DNA of 64,000 nt, taken from NCBI GenBank assembly GCA_914767715.1, contig OU612065.1, forward strand, positions 806,001 to 870,000, read 5' to 3'. Positions within the stretch are counted from its first letter, which is position 1, and each line of letters begins with the position of its first letter. This DNA is from Membranipora membranacea (Eukaryota > Bryozoa > Gymnolaemata > Cheilostomatida > Membraniporidae). The position numbers were made by a program, and so were the translations under genes. Under the pieces are notes generated by a model. It saw only the letters and a program-made list of their open reading frames with translations. It ran no database searches and was not told where the DNA came from. Shown piece by piece: positions 12,269 through 25,100 of this stretch.

Positions 12269-15200
12269 AACCTTCACCATACTCACAGGCTTCTCAGTAT
12301 CTATCTGTTTGGAGGCCTCACCAACAGTAGTAATACTGTCCTTTTTAGTTTTACTGGGGGTATCAGACACGCCCACACTAGCGGGTTCATCGATAGCCTC
12401 AGGACTAGCCTGATCTTGCTCCTCAATCTCTTCCTCTGCCTCCTCTTCATGAGCTGCTGCTGACGCTGACTCCTCCTTCACTGACGACTTCTTACTCGAC
12501 TTTGACTTCTTGACTGTTGATGTTGGTGGAGCTGGGCTCTTACTCCTGCCATCACAACAATCACTTATATACATATCACAAAATGGGGGCTAACACAGCT
12601 GATGTAAAACTGAGTAAAACTGAGTAAAACTGTCACAACAATGTAATCTAGCCAAAAGCTCATTACATGTAACTGGAGCAAAAGATAGAAAACTATACAA
12701 TAATAATGGACTCACGATTTAGATGGTTTGAATACGACTTCTTTATCGAGATACTCCATGATGGCTGACATGTTTCCCTTATATTTAGTGGTGTACAGAT
12801 CTCCAGCTTCCCTAGCCACCTGATCTTTATTAGTGACTCCCTTGGCTTGCATCAGCTCCCAGTGTTTATTTACAAATTTCTCATAGAATCCCCCAGCTTT
12901 AGGATATATGGGTGGTAGAAGTTGAGCAGCAGCAGACTTAGAGCTAAAATATCAACACCACAATGTAACCACCATGTGCTCACCATCACCCCGCACTCAT
13001 GCATTATATATATACATGCAAGTATCATGCAGGACAACATCAGCAGTATGAGAGGTATAGGGCTGGTTGGAAAATAAATGTCATGTATGTATGTTTTTAT
13101 TTTTCCTCCTTGAAATCGGAGCGAATTCCACTAGATAAAAAGTTGTCATAAAAATATTTGACAAAAAAACAAATAATCAAAAATTGAAACACTGAAACAC
13201 TGAAAAATGAATCACTGGGTAAAACTGTAATTGAGGAGTTAGGGCCATATTAACATCGAGGAGACGGGCAGTTGTTGTGATGAATACGATCAGCTAAGTA
13301 AGAGATATGATATGATATGGCGCTTATGTACACACCTCTTTTTAGATTTCTTCTTTTCACCTGAGTTACTGCTGGGACTGGGTGTTCGCTTTCTCTTACC
13401 ACCTTTTTTCTTCTCCCTTTTCTCCTCAATGGCCGTCATGATCTCATCAGGAGTAAGCTTTGTCCTATCACCATTACCTTTACCTTTCTTACCAGAACCC
13501 TGAAGCATTATAAGAATCATAATAATACTGAGCCAAGTAATACCAGCATATGAGATGATGAGATAATAAAACACCATGTGTAGATATTAAAACTACCACA
13601 CATTGAATGAAGTAATGTCTTAACATTCTCAGCACCACTCAGAACTATAAAAGCTGGCTGATAGATCAAAAAGGTAACAGACTTGATAATTAATTCTAAG
13701 CTCCATTAGGACAGGGAGTCTACTAACCTCATCAACAAGATAATCCTCCTCATTCAGCCATTCGTTGTATTTATCTAAGTCAACAAGCCATCGAGCATCA
13801 ATCTGTCAACACAAAATACAACACCAGATAGAAGAATATGGGAGGCTTATAACTTGATTTTTTTCAACAATTGTCACCATCTCAGGAATCTAACAGTGCC
13901 GGCACATTGATTCTATGATCTGCTCTTTTTAGAATATATTTGTGCATTTTAATCCCTCATCTCAGTCGAATTCTTGATTTATATGCCGATGTATCATCTA
14001 ATAATATCTTGATAGCTGAATCAGAGATGTAGACATAAGTGATATATATTACCTCCCATGCACCATCAGGATCGTATTTATCGTCTAACTCAATGTCTAT
14101 ATTAATATCAGTGACCCATGTGTCATAACTATCCGGGGTGTACCACCAGTGTACTAATGTGTTCCTCTCTCGACGCATTACTGGCCTTACATATGTCTCT
14201 ACAATCATACATCAGATATATATATATATGAGAGAGAGAGTGAGATATGGTCTGCTTTATCTCACATATACAGGAAGTGAAAGGCTGCTAGTGTTGTAGA
14301 ATTCAATAATTCAGACATAAGTCTCATTTTATCATCATTTCACAAACTCTTTTTATAACAAGTAGCACAATATTGACATACTGTTTTCATCGTCTTTAGC
14401 CGAGTCTGGTATATCATATACGATATGCGTAGCGTCATCCTCCGATGAGACGAGAGTACCTTGGTGTCTCTTCACTATGTCCCTCAGTCGGGAACCCATA
14501 TCCTCATTAACCTCGTCATGTATAAATATCTGTCATGTAAGAGCCGATTTATTGATAAGAATTTAAGAAATGTTACATTTAGAAGAAAGGCAAATTCAGG
14601 AGTACATATTGAGGAGTTAGGGAAGCTTCAAAACATATCAGTCAAGTACACTGAAAGTGAAATTCACTACAAATGACAGCAGTTATCTTTTTGATGTATA
14701 TGCTAGGAGCATGAGACAGCAGCATATGCACGGAGCAGCAGCAGATAAAAGGCTCACCTGTGGATTAGGTAGAAACTCATGGGAGCTTTGCTGTAGAGTC
14801 CTTTCTATCTGCATAAACATCTCCACATTTCTGTCTACTCGTGATGGATTTGGAAAATCAAATCGTCTCCTACGACAAAATAACGGTGTGTTAAAACACT
14901 GAGACATGAGCGAAACATCATCATTTCATATAAAAGCTACAACATAATGTTCATCATAGGATATCAGGATAACACAATATACATCTCTGAAACACACAAG
15001 TTTGTTCCAATGGGCTAAAAAACTCACCATCCTTGTTCTGTCTTAAACTTGTACACAGCCGCCAAGACATGACATAAGGATCCATTCGATTTAAAATCCA
15101 TAAACAGCGACATCTGAAAGAAAAAAAATCATCGATAATTTAGTACATTACAACGATAGCAGGTTTCAGGATATTCTTTCAATTTTCAAAATTTGACGCA

Positions 15201-16484
15201 GCAAGTAATTTATACTACTGTACCAAATGTATGGAATAGTGTCACATGGTGTTAGATTAATTTTTCCCAAGGCATGACCATGTTCATCATAAATTAGAAT
15301 ATCTGTGTTGCTTACCGGTAGTTTTGTGAGTGGTGCATTGTTAACTTTTCTTCCAAAGTGTTCCTCTTGAAACTGAAGCAGAGATATGACTAGACTGGCC
15401 AAACTCTTGTTTGTTACAGGCTCACCAGCTTGAATATACTGCAAAAAAAACAAGTATGTAAAATAAACTGTATGTTTTAGATGAAAAATACATGCACTGT
15501 TCTAACCTGACATGAACAATTCCTATGATTACTCATTATGTTGAGGCTGTTGATATATTAGATATATTATATTATATTGGATGGCAGCAGGGAGAATGAT
15601 GGCAGGCAGACAATATTTTCTGAACCTGAAGCTAGGAAATTGGTTCTTATAGATGAGAAAAATCAAAATCAGTTTAACAATAAATAAAATTATACAGCTG
15701 GAATTCGCTGAGAAGAGGAATCTGTTGTTGGGGCTCAACTGGTGCCAGCCTTTGCTGGCATTGTGAAGCCTCAGTCTGTAATGATGATATGAGCTTTGGA
15801 TGACAGACAAGAACTCACTGCAGTGTGTAGCCCAAACCAGCATATGACAGGGCATGGTGGAGGTGGGGGTGACATCACAGTTTGTTTGGTGAAACTGGAT
15901 GATGATGATGATAGTGGCTCTGGGACCATATAATTAACATATAGATAGGTGCAAAAAGAGCAATAAATACAAAACTAATACTATGAAAGAAGTGCAGGTA
16001 CAGTACGAAGTACTTCTTAGTAGTAACTAATGTATGATCACAATGAATCATTATTTTGTTTTAATATTATATATATATTATATATTAATTAATAAATACT
16101 GAAGAATTTTTATAAATTATAAGATTGAGATTTTTAGCTTAGCTTCATTTATATATGTGTGAGTTGAGATCAATGCTAACAATTCTTTTCTTTTTTAGTG
16201 ATATCCGACACCCTAAGGGACAGAATCATATTTATTATCATTGATTGTCAATTTTCTAACAACAAACAATACATTATACAAATCCAAGAAACTTGAGCCT
16301 GAGGATTGCTTGGAGGAACCGCCATTATCAGAATAATATGGTTTTATGTGATGAACCAAGCCAAACATACCTTTTTGCAGTTTCTTGTTAGCCAACTTCT
16401 AACACTATCAAAGTGGGCTACAGTCTCAGATGCCTCAAAAAACCTTTGATTTGGCCCACCATCGGTTTTCATTGCCAGAGCCAT
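5802..16484 (-). CDS. SMARCC: SMARCC (BAF155/BAF170, SWI3/Moira) core subunit of SWI/SNF
   Basis: Twenty-three in-phase exons, from 5' to 3': 16484–16371, 15438–15316, 15113–15028, 14869–14758, 14529–14382, 14198–14053, 13802–13728, 13499–13336, 12943–12716, 12545–12287, 12002–11764, 11599–11486, 11356–11064, 10641–10316, 10164–9933, 9796–9659, 9524–9344, 9211–9037, 8713–8579, 8302–8164, 7708–7613, 6979–6879, 6689–5802 (1503 aa; human paralogues are about 1100–1200). The protein scaffolds SWI/SNF chromatin remodellers. N-terminal MarR/BRCT/chromo-like module ([22 protein letters not shown]), SWIRM ([13 protein letters not shown] to [13 protein letters not shown]), SANT ([34 protein letters not shown]), leucine-rich coiled coil ([19 protein letters not shown]), then a Gln/Pro/Met-rich tail with GPPMMPQ-type repeats. 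Start chosen at [10 protein letters not shown]; the frame stays open further 5', so an upstream exon is possible. Confidence 0.95.
6355..6480 (-). repeat. Coding repeat in the SMARCC tail (GPPMMPQ-type)
   Basis: Within the last SMARCC exon a roughly 30-bp unit recurs four to five times and encodes repeats of the type GGPPMMPQP or SGPPMMPQS. This is a low-complexity, length-variable tract inside the Pro/Gln/Met-rich C-terminus and does not break the frame. Confidence 0.75.
7098..7537. repeat. 22-bp minisatellite, exactly 20 copies, in a SMARCC intron
   Basis: Twenty head-to-tail copies of AGTGTGATCACGCTCATGTC plus TT fill 440 bp. Copies are identical except copies 9 (7274), 17 (7450) and 20 (7516), each with the same G-to-A change in the CpG of CACGCTC. 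Each unit carries the palindrome GTGATCAC. It lies in the intron between exons 7708–7613 and 6979–6879. Confidence 0.97.
10165..10315 (-). other. Non-canonical GC–AG intron in the SANT domain of SMARCC
   Basis: The exon ends GAACAAG and the intron begins GCAAGTAAC, a strong GC donor matching U1 apart from the C. The next exon begins GTATCTGAG. The join restores the conserved SANT sequence [15 protein letters not shown] exactly and no GT donor nearby would do so. Confidence 0.9.
12146..12261. repeat. Short tandem repeats in a SMARCC intron
   Basis: Four copies of the 11-mer ATGTAAGCTAT at 12146–12189 are followed at about 12234–12261 by a (TA)n run. Both lie in the intron between exons 12545–12287 and 12002–11764. 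Confidence 0.85.
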
Positions 16485-16877
16485 AGCTGCAGCTTTCTCT
16501 TTGTGAATTTCTATGTCATTTTCTTCTTTGAAGGTCAGCACCACAATATATTTCTTGAGTCTCTTTGGTACCAGTTGAGAAAAGTCCTCAGTTATAAGTC
16601 ATACTGATTTTACACACTAATGATAGGAAAAAACTCTTTGAGTCTTTTTTTACAAGTATATGGGGATTTTGATGTCTTCTGGCTCAGCAAGATCATGAAA
16701 AATCTATTAATATGAAATATTATTATGGGTGTAAAAACAATAACAAATAAAGGACCGCAGAGTCTCCTCCACGTTAGTTTCCGGTCTGACTTTTCACTTG
16801 GTTCAATTTTCATTTAATTCAAGAAGAAAATATATATTTGTGCTCACATCCTAGGTATATACTCTGCCATTTAAACA
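16485..16877. promoter_or_regulatory. Head-to-head spacer between SMARCC and COPZ
   Basis: The assigned start codons of SMARCC (-) and COPZ (+) are 393 bp apart and diverge, so both 5' UTRs and promoters must lie here unless there are distant 5' exons. The SMARCC-strand frame stays open to about 16588, so part of this could be coding. I see no clear TATA box or other motif. Confidence 0.5.
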
Positions 16878-19624
16878 ATGGATTCCACACTGGCTGTAAG
16901 TATATTATATATATGCAGCTATTTGCACTCTCCAGTGAACTGTAAGGGGCAAGATGAATGCCCCTGGTCCTGGAGTAAAATACTTCCCATTCCAACTACT
17001 AACTAAACTACTAAACTTACTAGTTTTTACTAGGTATCACTACTTACTTTACTTGCTTGCTCACCTACATATTTACTTACATACTCACTTTCCATTCATC
17101 CTAGCTGGCTTTCATGCATGCCACATTTCTCATCTGTTTCTCCAAACTAGTATTAATTCTGCTAGCAGGAAGCAAATATATTTGCTCCACTATATAATAT
17201 ATATATTTCACTTCAACATGTCTCCATAGTATTGTGCAATTGAAATTCAATACACCAACTTAGTGAAATCTAATCAATTGTGTGTGTTGTTGGTAAATGG
17301 TTGCTCTCTATTTCTCCACCATTATTATTATCAATATATAAGTTGGCCTATACGGTGAAGGTCTTGAATATCACATATAAACATATATTCCATACTCGAT
17401 CTCTCATGGATCACTAGTGACCCATACCCATTTCTGTAAACTTTTCTGGTTGACAATCAAGAATCATAATTTATTTTAAAGGAACCAACGCTCTATTCTA
17501 TCAAAGCTATATTGGTGATGGACAATGACGGAGCAAGAATTGTTTCTAAGGTAAGACTTTAATGATTCCTTTTCCCTGTTGCTAATCTCAAATCTTTGTA
17601 CTACAGAAACCATAAAAATGTCAGAATGCTGACCATTATTCACTGTTCTGTTCACTGAAGTAATAAGCAGTCTGAAGTAATCAACGAGTCTGAAGTAATC
17701 AACAGTTGAGAGGTTTTTTACAGGTTTGTGTATAAGCTCATCACCTTGCGGCTACGAGTCTTCAGCCACAGACTTCCTAGCATCATCGCTCGCTCTTCCC
17801 AATATATTCCATATACAATAGTGTCTCAAAAAGGTGGTACGATTGCAGTCATTTGGAATATGTTGGGAATCTGTCGGGCACAGTTGGCCTTTATTTCCAA
17901 AACATGTATGTCGCTGTATCTTATCTCCTTTTTCTTATTCTTGTGTAGTACTTTGATAAATCATTCGGAACAATAAAAGAACAGAAGCAATTTGAGAAGA
18001 ATCTGTTCAACAAGACACACAGGGCAAACGGTAAGTATGAAATATATGTGGTAACTGTGCTTGTGGCACAAATCTACTGTGGAGAAGTATTAAGTTATTG
18101 CTGTTTACAGGGATTGCTTCATGAATTAAGCTCTCTCATCACTTTTATATAAAGAAACTGCAAATAACAGTAGGAACAAGAATAATTTATTGACATAGAT
18201 CAAGTAGCTCGTAAAAGCTGATGTTATAGACAAAAGCTGATTCATAGTACTTCTATTTACAGCTGAGATTGTCATGTTCGAAGGCCTCACATGCGTGTAC
18301 AGGAGCAGTGTAGATCTATTCTTTTATGTCGTGGGCAGCTCAAACGAAAATGAGGTTTGTAACAAATATTACAACAAACAAAATCATTCAATAATTGGTC
18401 TGGATTGAAACATTTGAAGTTAAAAGTGGCAATCAATCAGTCCAACAGATAATCTCACTATCAGTAATACCGTTTATTGTAGAGAAAATAGGTTAGAATC
18501 AGACTCAGAGTACATAATATCTGTTATATTTACTTTGATATTCCGGTTGGTATGTTTTACACAATGTATTTTATTTGACTAATTTTTATGAGGTTGGCAT
18601 GACTTTTATAGTTATTTGTATTTTCAGCTTTTATTGATGAGTGTGCTGAACTGTTTGTATGACTCTGTCAGTCAAATGCTGAGGAAAAATGTGGAAAAGA
18701 AGATGTTACTAGATAAATTGGACGGAGTATTTCTAGCTATAGATGAAATTTGCGATGGAGGGTGAGTAAGTATACTGTTCTTTAGATTGATAGTATCTGA
18801 TCACTTAAAAAGATCTAGAGCTCAAGATGACAACAGTGTTATGTGATGACTAGAACAAAAAATAATTTTCAGTTGACTTAATCTAGTGAGTTTCAAGAGA
18901 AAGGAATTACTATAAACTCAGACAGTTCACATCTGATATGTTTTGTTTTGTAGAATATTACTAGAATCAGACCCTAACATAGTCGTATCACGAGCAGCAA
19001 TAAAACAAGATGATATACCACTAGGAGAGCAAACTGTTTCTCAGGTAAAATACTACTGGGTTTACAGTCCATCGTAGTGTAGTAATATAGTATTAGTCAT
19101 TATACATTTTATCTTTAACTCCAGTAACTCCAGTAACTCCAGTAACATTATCCCTTTAACATTTTTGATCTTTCGTATCAGCCTCCCTGGTATCAGCAAC
19201 TATCTTAATTCTCACAGTCCTTCATCCTTTTGTATATGGATACTCTTATCTGGGAATTATCTTCTCTATGGGATTTTGGTCATGTAAGCAGATAACTCCA
19301 AAGTGTAACATCTCAAGATGAGATGAGCAGGCTCTATTCTATGTACAAAATAAAAAAGATAAAATTGTCCAAATTTGTGGATTCTTGGCTGCATACAAAA
19401 GAGGCTCTTACTGGCTCAACATTTTAGTGGTGAGGTAAAGGGGTCAGGCTACTGAGTCACCTCCGAGGATTATCCGAGAATTTAGCGACATGTAATATTG
19501 TCTGTGATATGTAATAAATAAATCAATCAATCTTGTCTGAACACTATATGCTTGATGTTTTATGCTTGTTTTTCAGGTTCTCAGTATAGCAAAGGAACAG
19601 ATAGGATGGTCACTACTAAAGTGA
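16878..19624 (+). CDS. COPZ: Coatomer subunit zeta (COPI coat)
   Basis: Seven in-phase exons: 16878–16895, 17482–17550, 17949–18030, 18263–18354, 18628–18761, 18954–19044, 19577–19624, giving 177 aa, the same length as I recall for human COPZ1. The protein is the small zeta chain of COPI, pairing with gamma-COP in the adaptor-like part of the coat that serves Golgi-to-ER and intra-Golgi transport. It is a longin-type fold across its length; landmark matches are [55 protein letters not shown] and the end [20 protein letters not shown]. The first exon codes for only six residues (MDSTLA). Nothing looks broken. Confidence 0.97.
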
Positions 19625-20497
19625 TCTTATGCTGACTCAAACTATTATACATTCTGTAAAATAATGCACTGAACACCAAATGGTCGACAGCAGTTCTTTA
19701 AAGACATTCATTAAAGAACTGCCCCTTCACTCAGAGTCTAAGTATTGTTTAGTAAAATGGCAGTCTGCCATCTGCTCTGTAAAACATGAGCTTGGTGTGA
19801 GAATTCAGTTGTACAAACTTCCTGCTAAAACCAGACACAGGAGAATGTCATGACCGACCATAGTAAATCTCAATCTCACTACGTCATCATTGTGTATGAA
19901 AAAGTATATCTGCTGGTATCATGGTGAGAGGTAAGATATCCCTCATACTGACAAGCATATGCTGTTGTATTATGCATTTGGATATTGGCTATATTTCTTT
20001 TTTGCCTTATAAGTAATTAATACAGATCATCTAAAGCAAGCATAAGCAGTATGATTGCCAATAAATAAAACTATTTATGAGAATAAAAACATCTTATTTA
20101 ATCAATCTGATAGATATTTCCCCTCATCTTCGATAGGTCAGTCATACGTGATGGTCATCATTGTGATATAACATTTTCTGATAATTCTTATTAGCGTGAC
20201 ACGGGCAGGTGCATTTTTAGGGGGCGTAGACTTTTTACGACCCCTTCATAGTTAATCTTGTACCACCTCGTTCTCAGTTATCTCAAGTACTTTGTATAGG
20301 GCCCTCCATTGTCCCAAAATATGTAAATCTCATCTTGTCTGTGGTAGTAAGTGGCTTGAGTTAGACTTATACGAAAGCGTTGTGCTCCTCATTAGGAAGA
20401 CACCGGTTAGGACTGACTTGGGTCACAGAGAACAAGGTTAGGCACCAGAGTCTACACAGACAAAATCTACACAGGCAGTGTCTACACGCTAACAATC
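19625..20497. other. Intergenic region between COPZ and the M13 locus
   Basis: Holds the COPZ 3' UTR and the M13 5' region. An AATAAA-like cluster near 20060 could be the COPZ polyadenylation signal. No further gene or repeat is seen. Confidence 0.6.
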
Positions 20498-21532
20498 ATG
20501 GTTCACATATCCTACAAGGAGTTCATGAACAGTGAGAATGGACTGGTCCTACCTGTTGTCAAACAGAAGGTAACCTTCCGTACCATTATAATAACTACAT
20601 TGGCTGTGATATTCACAGTGTCTGCACTCGGCTGCTGTATCGCCCTCATTGTTACTCATGGGCTGAATACTGTAATCGACGTCAATGTTACAGAAGTCTG
20701 CCTCAACCAGTCATGTTTTTACTCCTCAGCTAAGCTGGCAGCGATGCGAGACGTTACAGCTGATCCGTGTGAGAACTTCTATAACTACGCTTGTGGTAAG
20801 TTTTATAAATGTAACCTTTATCTAATTCACTCATCTATCACCTTGATCATTGACTGGATTCTGATTTTAGGCATATTTACTGACTATGTCATCTGTGGTC
20901 TTCTTTCATCAGGGAACTGGCAGAAGTATGAGCCGGAGTCATCCATAAAGCCGGATGAGTGGGAGAAGACTATGTTCCATCTGATGGAAAGTCGTAATGA
21001 GAGGAATTTACAAAAAATGTTAGATACTCCCGCTAGAGTTAGTGATAAATCTTACGAAAAGAAAATGAAAGCCTTCTACACCTCATGTGTGGATGACTAT
21101 GGTGAGTGATGCTATTTTTTTGTAAGTTACTTCTGATCTTCCGAACAAGAAATATTGTACAAAAACTTCCCTGATATCTCTCTGGATTTTAATTTTCTTG
21201 TGGATAGTAAGAGCGTAAGAGGTGAGCGATTCAGTATCCTGGTGAATGCATTACCGACAAATGAGGCGGACTAATAGTATAATCAATTTTTCTCTACTTT
21301 ACTCAAATCTGATATTGTAGCTATATCTACAAAAGGAGCAAAACCATTTGTCGACACAATCTTAAAGCCGGCCGGGGGATGGAACTCCATTCCGACCATC
21401 ACTGGTTGGTCTATGGAGGGTTACGATCAAAACAATGCTCTGAAGAAAGTGCATATTGATTTCTGGAGGAACGCTCTGTTTAGAACAACAGTAGGTGCTG
21501 ACTGGGAAGACACATCCAAAAATGTTATTCAG
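20498..21532 (+). CDS. M13 (neprilysin/ECE) N-terminal unit 1, three exons
   Basis: Exons 20498–20795, 20913–21101 and 21321–21532 join in phase into 233 codons ending in phase 0 without a stop. The product starts as a type II membrane protein (hydrophobic stretch around TIIITTLAVIFTVSALGCCI) followed by the M13 signature region CLNQSCFYSSAKL, DPCENFYNYACGNW, and YTSCVDDYG, then VHIDFWRNALF. It parallels the single N-terminal exon of the next unit at 22163, but is divided by two introns that unit 2 lacks. No catalytic exons lie between 21532 and 22163. Either it is a truncated tandem duplicate, or an alternative 5' end spliced to the shared exon at 22959, which has a compatible phase. I cannot tell which without RNA. 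Confidence 0.8.
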
Positions 21533-22162
21533 GTTCGTAATCTGGTCGTTTTCAGTAAATAACCCCCTTTATCTTAGCTGCTAAAAACAGATGTGAAATA
21601 ACAACTATTTTTGGCGCATTGCATACTCGTTGAAAAATAAAACAGAAGGTCTTTTTTTGATTACATTGTACCAACGCTTAGTACTCTTTGGTTTATGGTG
21701 GCGTGATCGGCTAGTGATTTTGGACAAACCATATATGCGCCAAATGTCAACCAGTCATGACTTGCCGCACAAGGATATGGTTTTTGAGCCTGTAGATTAC
21801 ATAGAGTTTCTCTATATTCTCACATATATATACTTTTTGCAATATGTTAAGTAAGTTTTGATTACTGTGATGAAATCTCACTGAGCCTATATCAGATCTA
21901 GAATCCTCCCCCTTGGACGGTACCTGTACTAGTCATCACTGTTATAGCTTACACAAGTAGCATGTATCGGTATCTCTAGCACCTCTCCAAGTATCCAGAG
22001 GGTCTCACAAGGGTTATCTCAATTATGATACCAGATAAGCGAAGAGCTTTACGACCCGGCCCTCTGATTGTTTGTTGCTGAGTTGACCGCTCACCATTCT
22101 GGTGATGAGCGTGATTAGGTTAAGACTTCTTGACTTCTTAGCTGTGATCCAAATTTTTTAAC
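21533..22162. other. Spacer between the two M13 N-terminal units
   Basis: Contains the donor of unit 1 (AG|GTTCGT) and then unremarkable AT-rich DNA. A 74-codon open frame at 21630–21854 has no recognisable similarity and is not called. A promoter for unit 2 should lie here if it is independently transcribed. Confidence 0.5.
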
Positions 22163-25100
22163 ATGGATGAAGAGAAGCTAACTACAACCAAGGGTTACTC
22201 TTGTGCTGGAATTATGTTTACTCGGAGTGAGTTGGGTTTCACGATAGTGGCAGCAGTTGGACTCTGTCTTTTAATTGTATCAGCTTCATTATTTGCGGTC
22301 GGTATCGGGAGGAAAGATACAAGTGTGACTAATACACATGTCCTCCAGCCTCATGAGTGTATCAAACCAGAGTGCTTGGAATCTAGTGCTAGTCTGAAGC
22401 TTCTGCAAAACTCTAGTGTTGATCCTTGCGAAAACTTTTATGCTTATGCCTGTTCAAGCTCTATTTGGAATGAGAACAGACTGTCGGACAACCAAGTTGA
22501 GTTCTCATCGTATCATGAGCTTGCTGAAAGGAATTTGGAGAGGCTTCGTAGTTCTCTTGGGTCTGCAACTAAGCGAACTGTAGCATGGGCAGCCGAACTT
22601 AAGGTCAAGGACTTTTATGAATCCTGTCTGGATACATACGGGAATTCTAAAAATGGTACGAGATCATTCCTTGACCAGATACTGACACCGTCTGGTGGCT
22701 GGCAGGCTATCGGTACATGGAATGAGGCCACCTATGATCTTACGGAAGCTCTTAAGAAAGTTCACATCGATTTCTGGCGAACTTCTCTCTTCACTGTGCG
22801 TGTCGGACCAGACTGGGAAGACTACAAACGTAATGTCTTGGAGGTATAGTACCAACCAATCTCTCTAAGCATTTTGCCTGTGTTTTGTCAACATTGTTAT
22901 TTAACTATATCCTGCTATTACTTGATAAGTTCATATTTTTTGTTATGCTGTTTCACAGATCGGACTTGGCGGCCTGACACTAAGCTGGTGGGATTACACC
23001 TATGAAACTGATAAACATCAAGCTGTAAGTTGAATAAAAATTTAAATATCAAGATTTTGTGCTTGTATTATATGTAGCTAAAGTTTGACCAAAATTAGTA
23101 GTATCCAAGCATTCACGTTGATCACGTCAATAGTGAAACACGAGTCATCTATTATTGAGAAAAGTATATTTAACTGTATAATTTTTGTTCAATTTTAGCT
23201 GTTTGATTCTACAAAGACATTCATGAAGACGGTGGCTAAGCTAGTGATGAGAGACTCAAACGCTTCCATGACAGATGCTCAAATGACCCAGAAGGCTAAT
23301 GAGTTTGCTGATGATGTGTTCAACTTTGAATCTACCCTGGCTAATGTAGGTAACATGAGTGGAAAGCAATAAAATTTATTTCATGTCTGACCTTAATTTG
23401 GAGTTGTACTTCCTTTAGCTGATGCTTTTCCTGACTGATTGAGAAAAATTCCATCGTGAATTTTCGCGCCCTTCCTACGGAACTTTCATAGCAAGTTATA
23501 AATCAAATGCTGCTTAGATTGACGCTTGAATTATGCTGGTTACACCTGCTGAGGATTGGTTCTCTATGTAATTATCCTTCAGTTTGTCTATTGAGTCACA
23601 TTTTATATTACAGAATACATGGTACACTCTGCCGTCAGATGATCCTCACGCACATGAGAACAGAGTAGCTATATCTGAGCTCAGTTCACTCTATGACCAG
23701 GTATTGCAACAGACCGTCTATACAACAGACCGTCTATACAACAGACCGTCTATACAACAGACCGTCTATACAACAGACCGTCTATACAACAGACCGTCTA
23801 TACAACAGACCGTCTATACAACAGACCGTCTATACAACAGACCGTCTATACAACAGACCGTCTATACAACAGACCGTCTATACAACAGACCGTCTATACA
23901 ACAGACCGTCTATACAACAGACCGTCTATACAACAGACCGTCTATACAACAGACCGTCTATACAACAGACCGTCTATACAACAGACCTTATTCATTCTTC
24001 ATCCATTCTATTATTCAGGTTCTTTAATTAGCTGCCATGATATAATTTGTGTGCTTGTCATACGCTAATCTAGCTCTCTGTTCTACTCGATGATATCACA
24101 TTTCACATATACTCCCTAATGGTGGCTAAATGTTTTAGTTGAACTGGGAGGACATACTGACGACCATGTTCCAAACTGCCGGAGTAAGTAGAAATACTAA
24201 AATTGTGTTGCTAGAGAGAGAATTTATGGGAAAACTGAACACGCTTCTCAAGACAATGACTAATCAGAAGAGGTCAGTCTCACTAATAGTTACCTTATAT
24301 TCTAATACGTCAGTCGATTGTATTCTGATTATTGTTATGTTTTTTCTTGTCACACATTTTTATCACACTTACTTCTACCTTCAGACATGTATATATGTGT
24401 AACACAGACAACCCTCATAGACATCATTAGCTGATTTGTTTTTAGAGTATTGAATAACTATTTCACCTGGAGACTGATGTTGGGATATGTGACTGACTTA
24501 GGATGGGAGTATGTACACGCTAACAGGGAGTTTTATGTGGCTAGAACAGGTCTATCTGAATTCACTGGAATCCCAAAATACTGCTTCAACAAAGTACAGT
24601 ATCATTTCAAAGAAGCTCTAGGTGCACTCTTCATCCGAGATCATCTTCACACAAGCGACAAGGATTCTGTGAGTCAAAAATATTCATAAGCATCAAAATG
24701 GAAACCAATCGTAATTATATTATCGTATTCATAGTTCTTGGTTGCTTCTTTTTTTAATTACAGCATGCAGATATTTCCTGAGTAAAGCTATGGACCGATA
24801 TTTTTCATTTGCTGTATAACATACACAGCGTGTTCTCTTTAATAGATTCACGAGGTGGTGAAGTACCTGAAGCAGGGTCTGATGGACCGTCTCGATGCTG
24901 TGACGTGGATGGAGCAGAGCTCCAGAACCATAGCAGTGAAAAAAGTCAGAGCTATCGTAGATAAGATTGGTTATCCCACCTGGATGGCTAACGATGATGT
25001 CATAGATCAAATGTACAGCGCTGTAAGTCTCCGGGCAACATATTTTGTGATGATTGAGTTGTCTATAGATCGTTTTTGTTCAATAAATTGATTCAGTCTT

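Noticed and set aside
23584-24031. Two overlapping repeat-coding frames of 112–147 codons
   Set aside because: They are produced by the intronic 16-bp minisatellite; the true exon ends at 23700 and the next starts at 24139 in phase.
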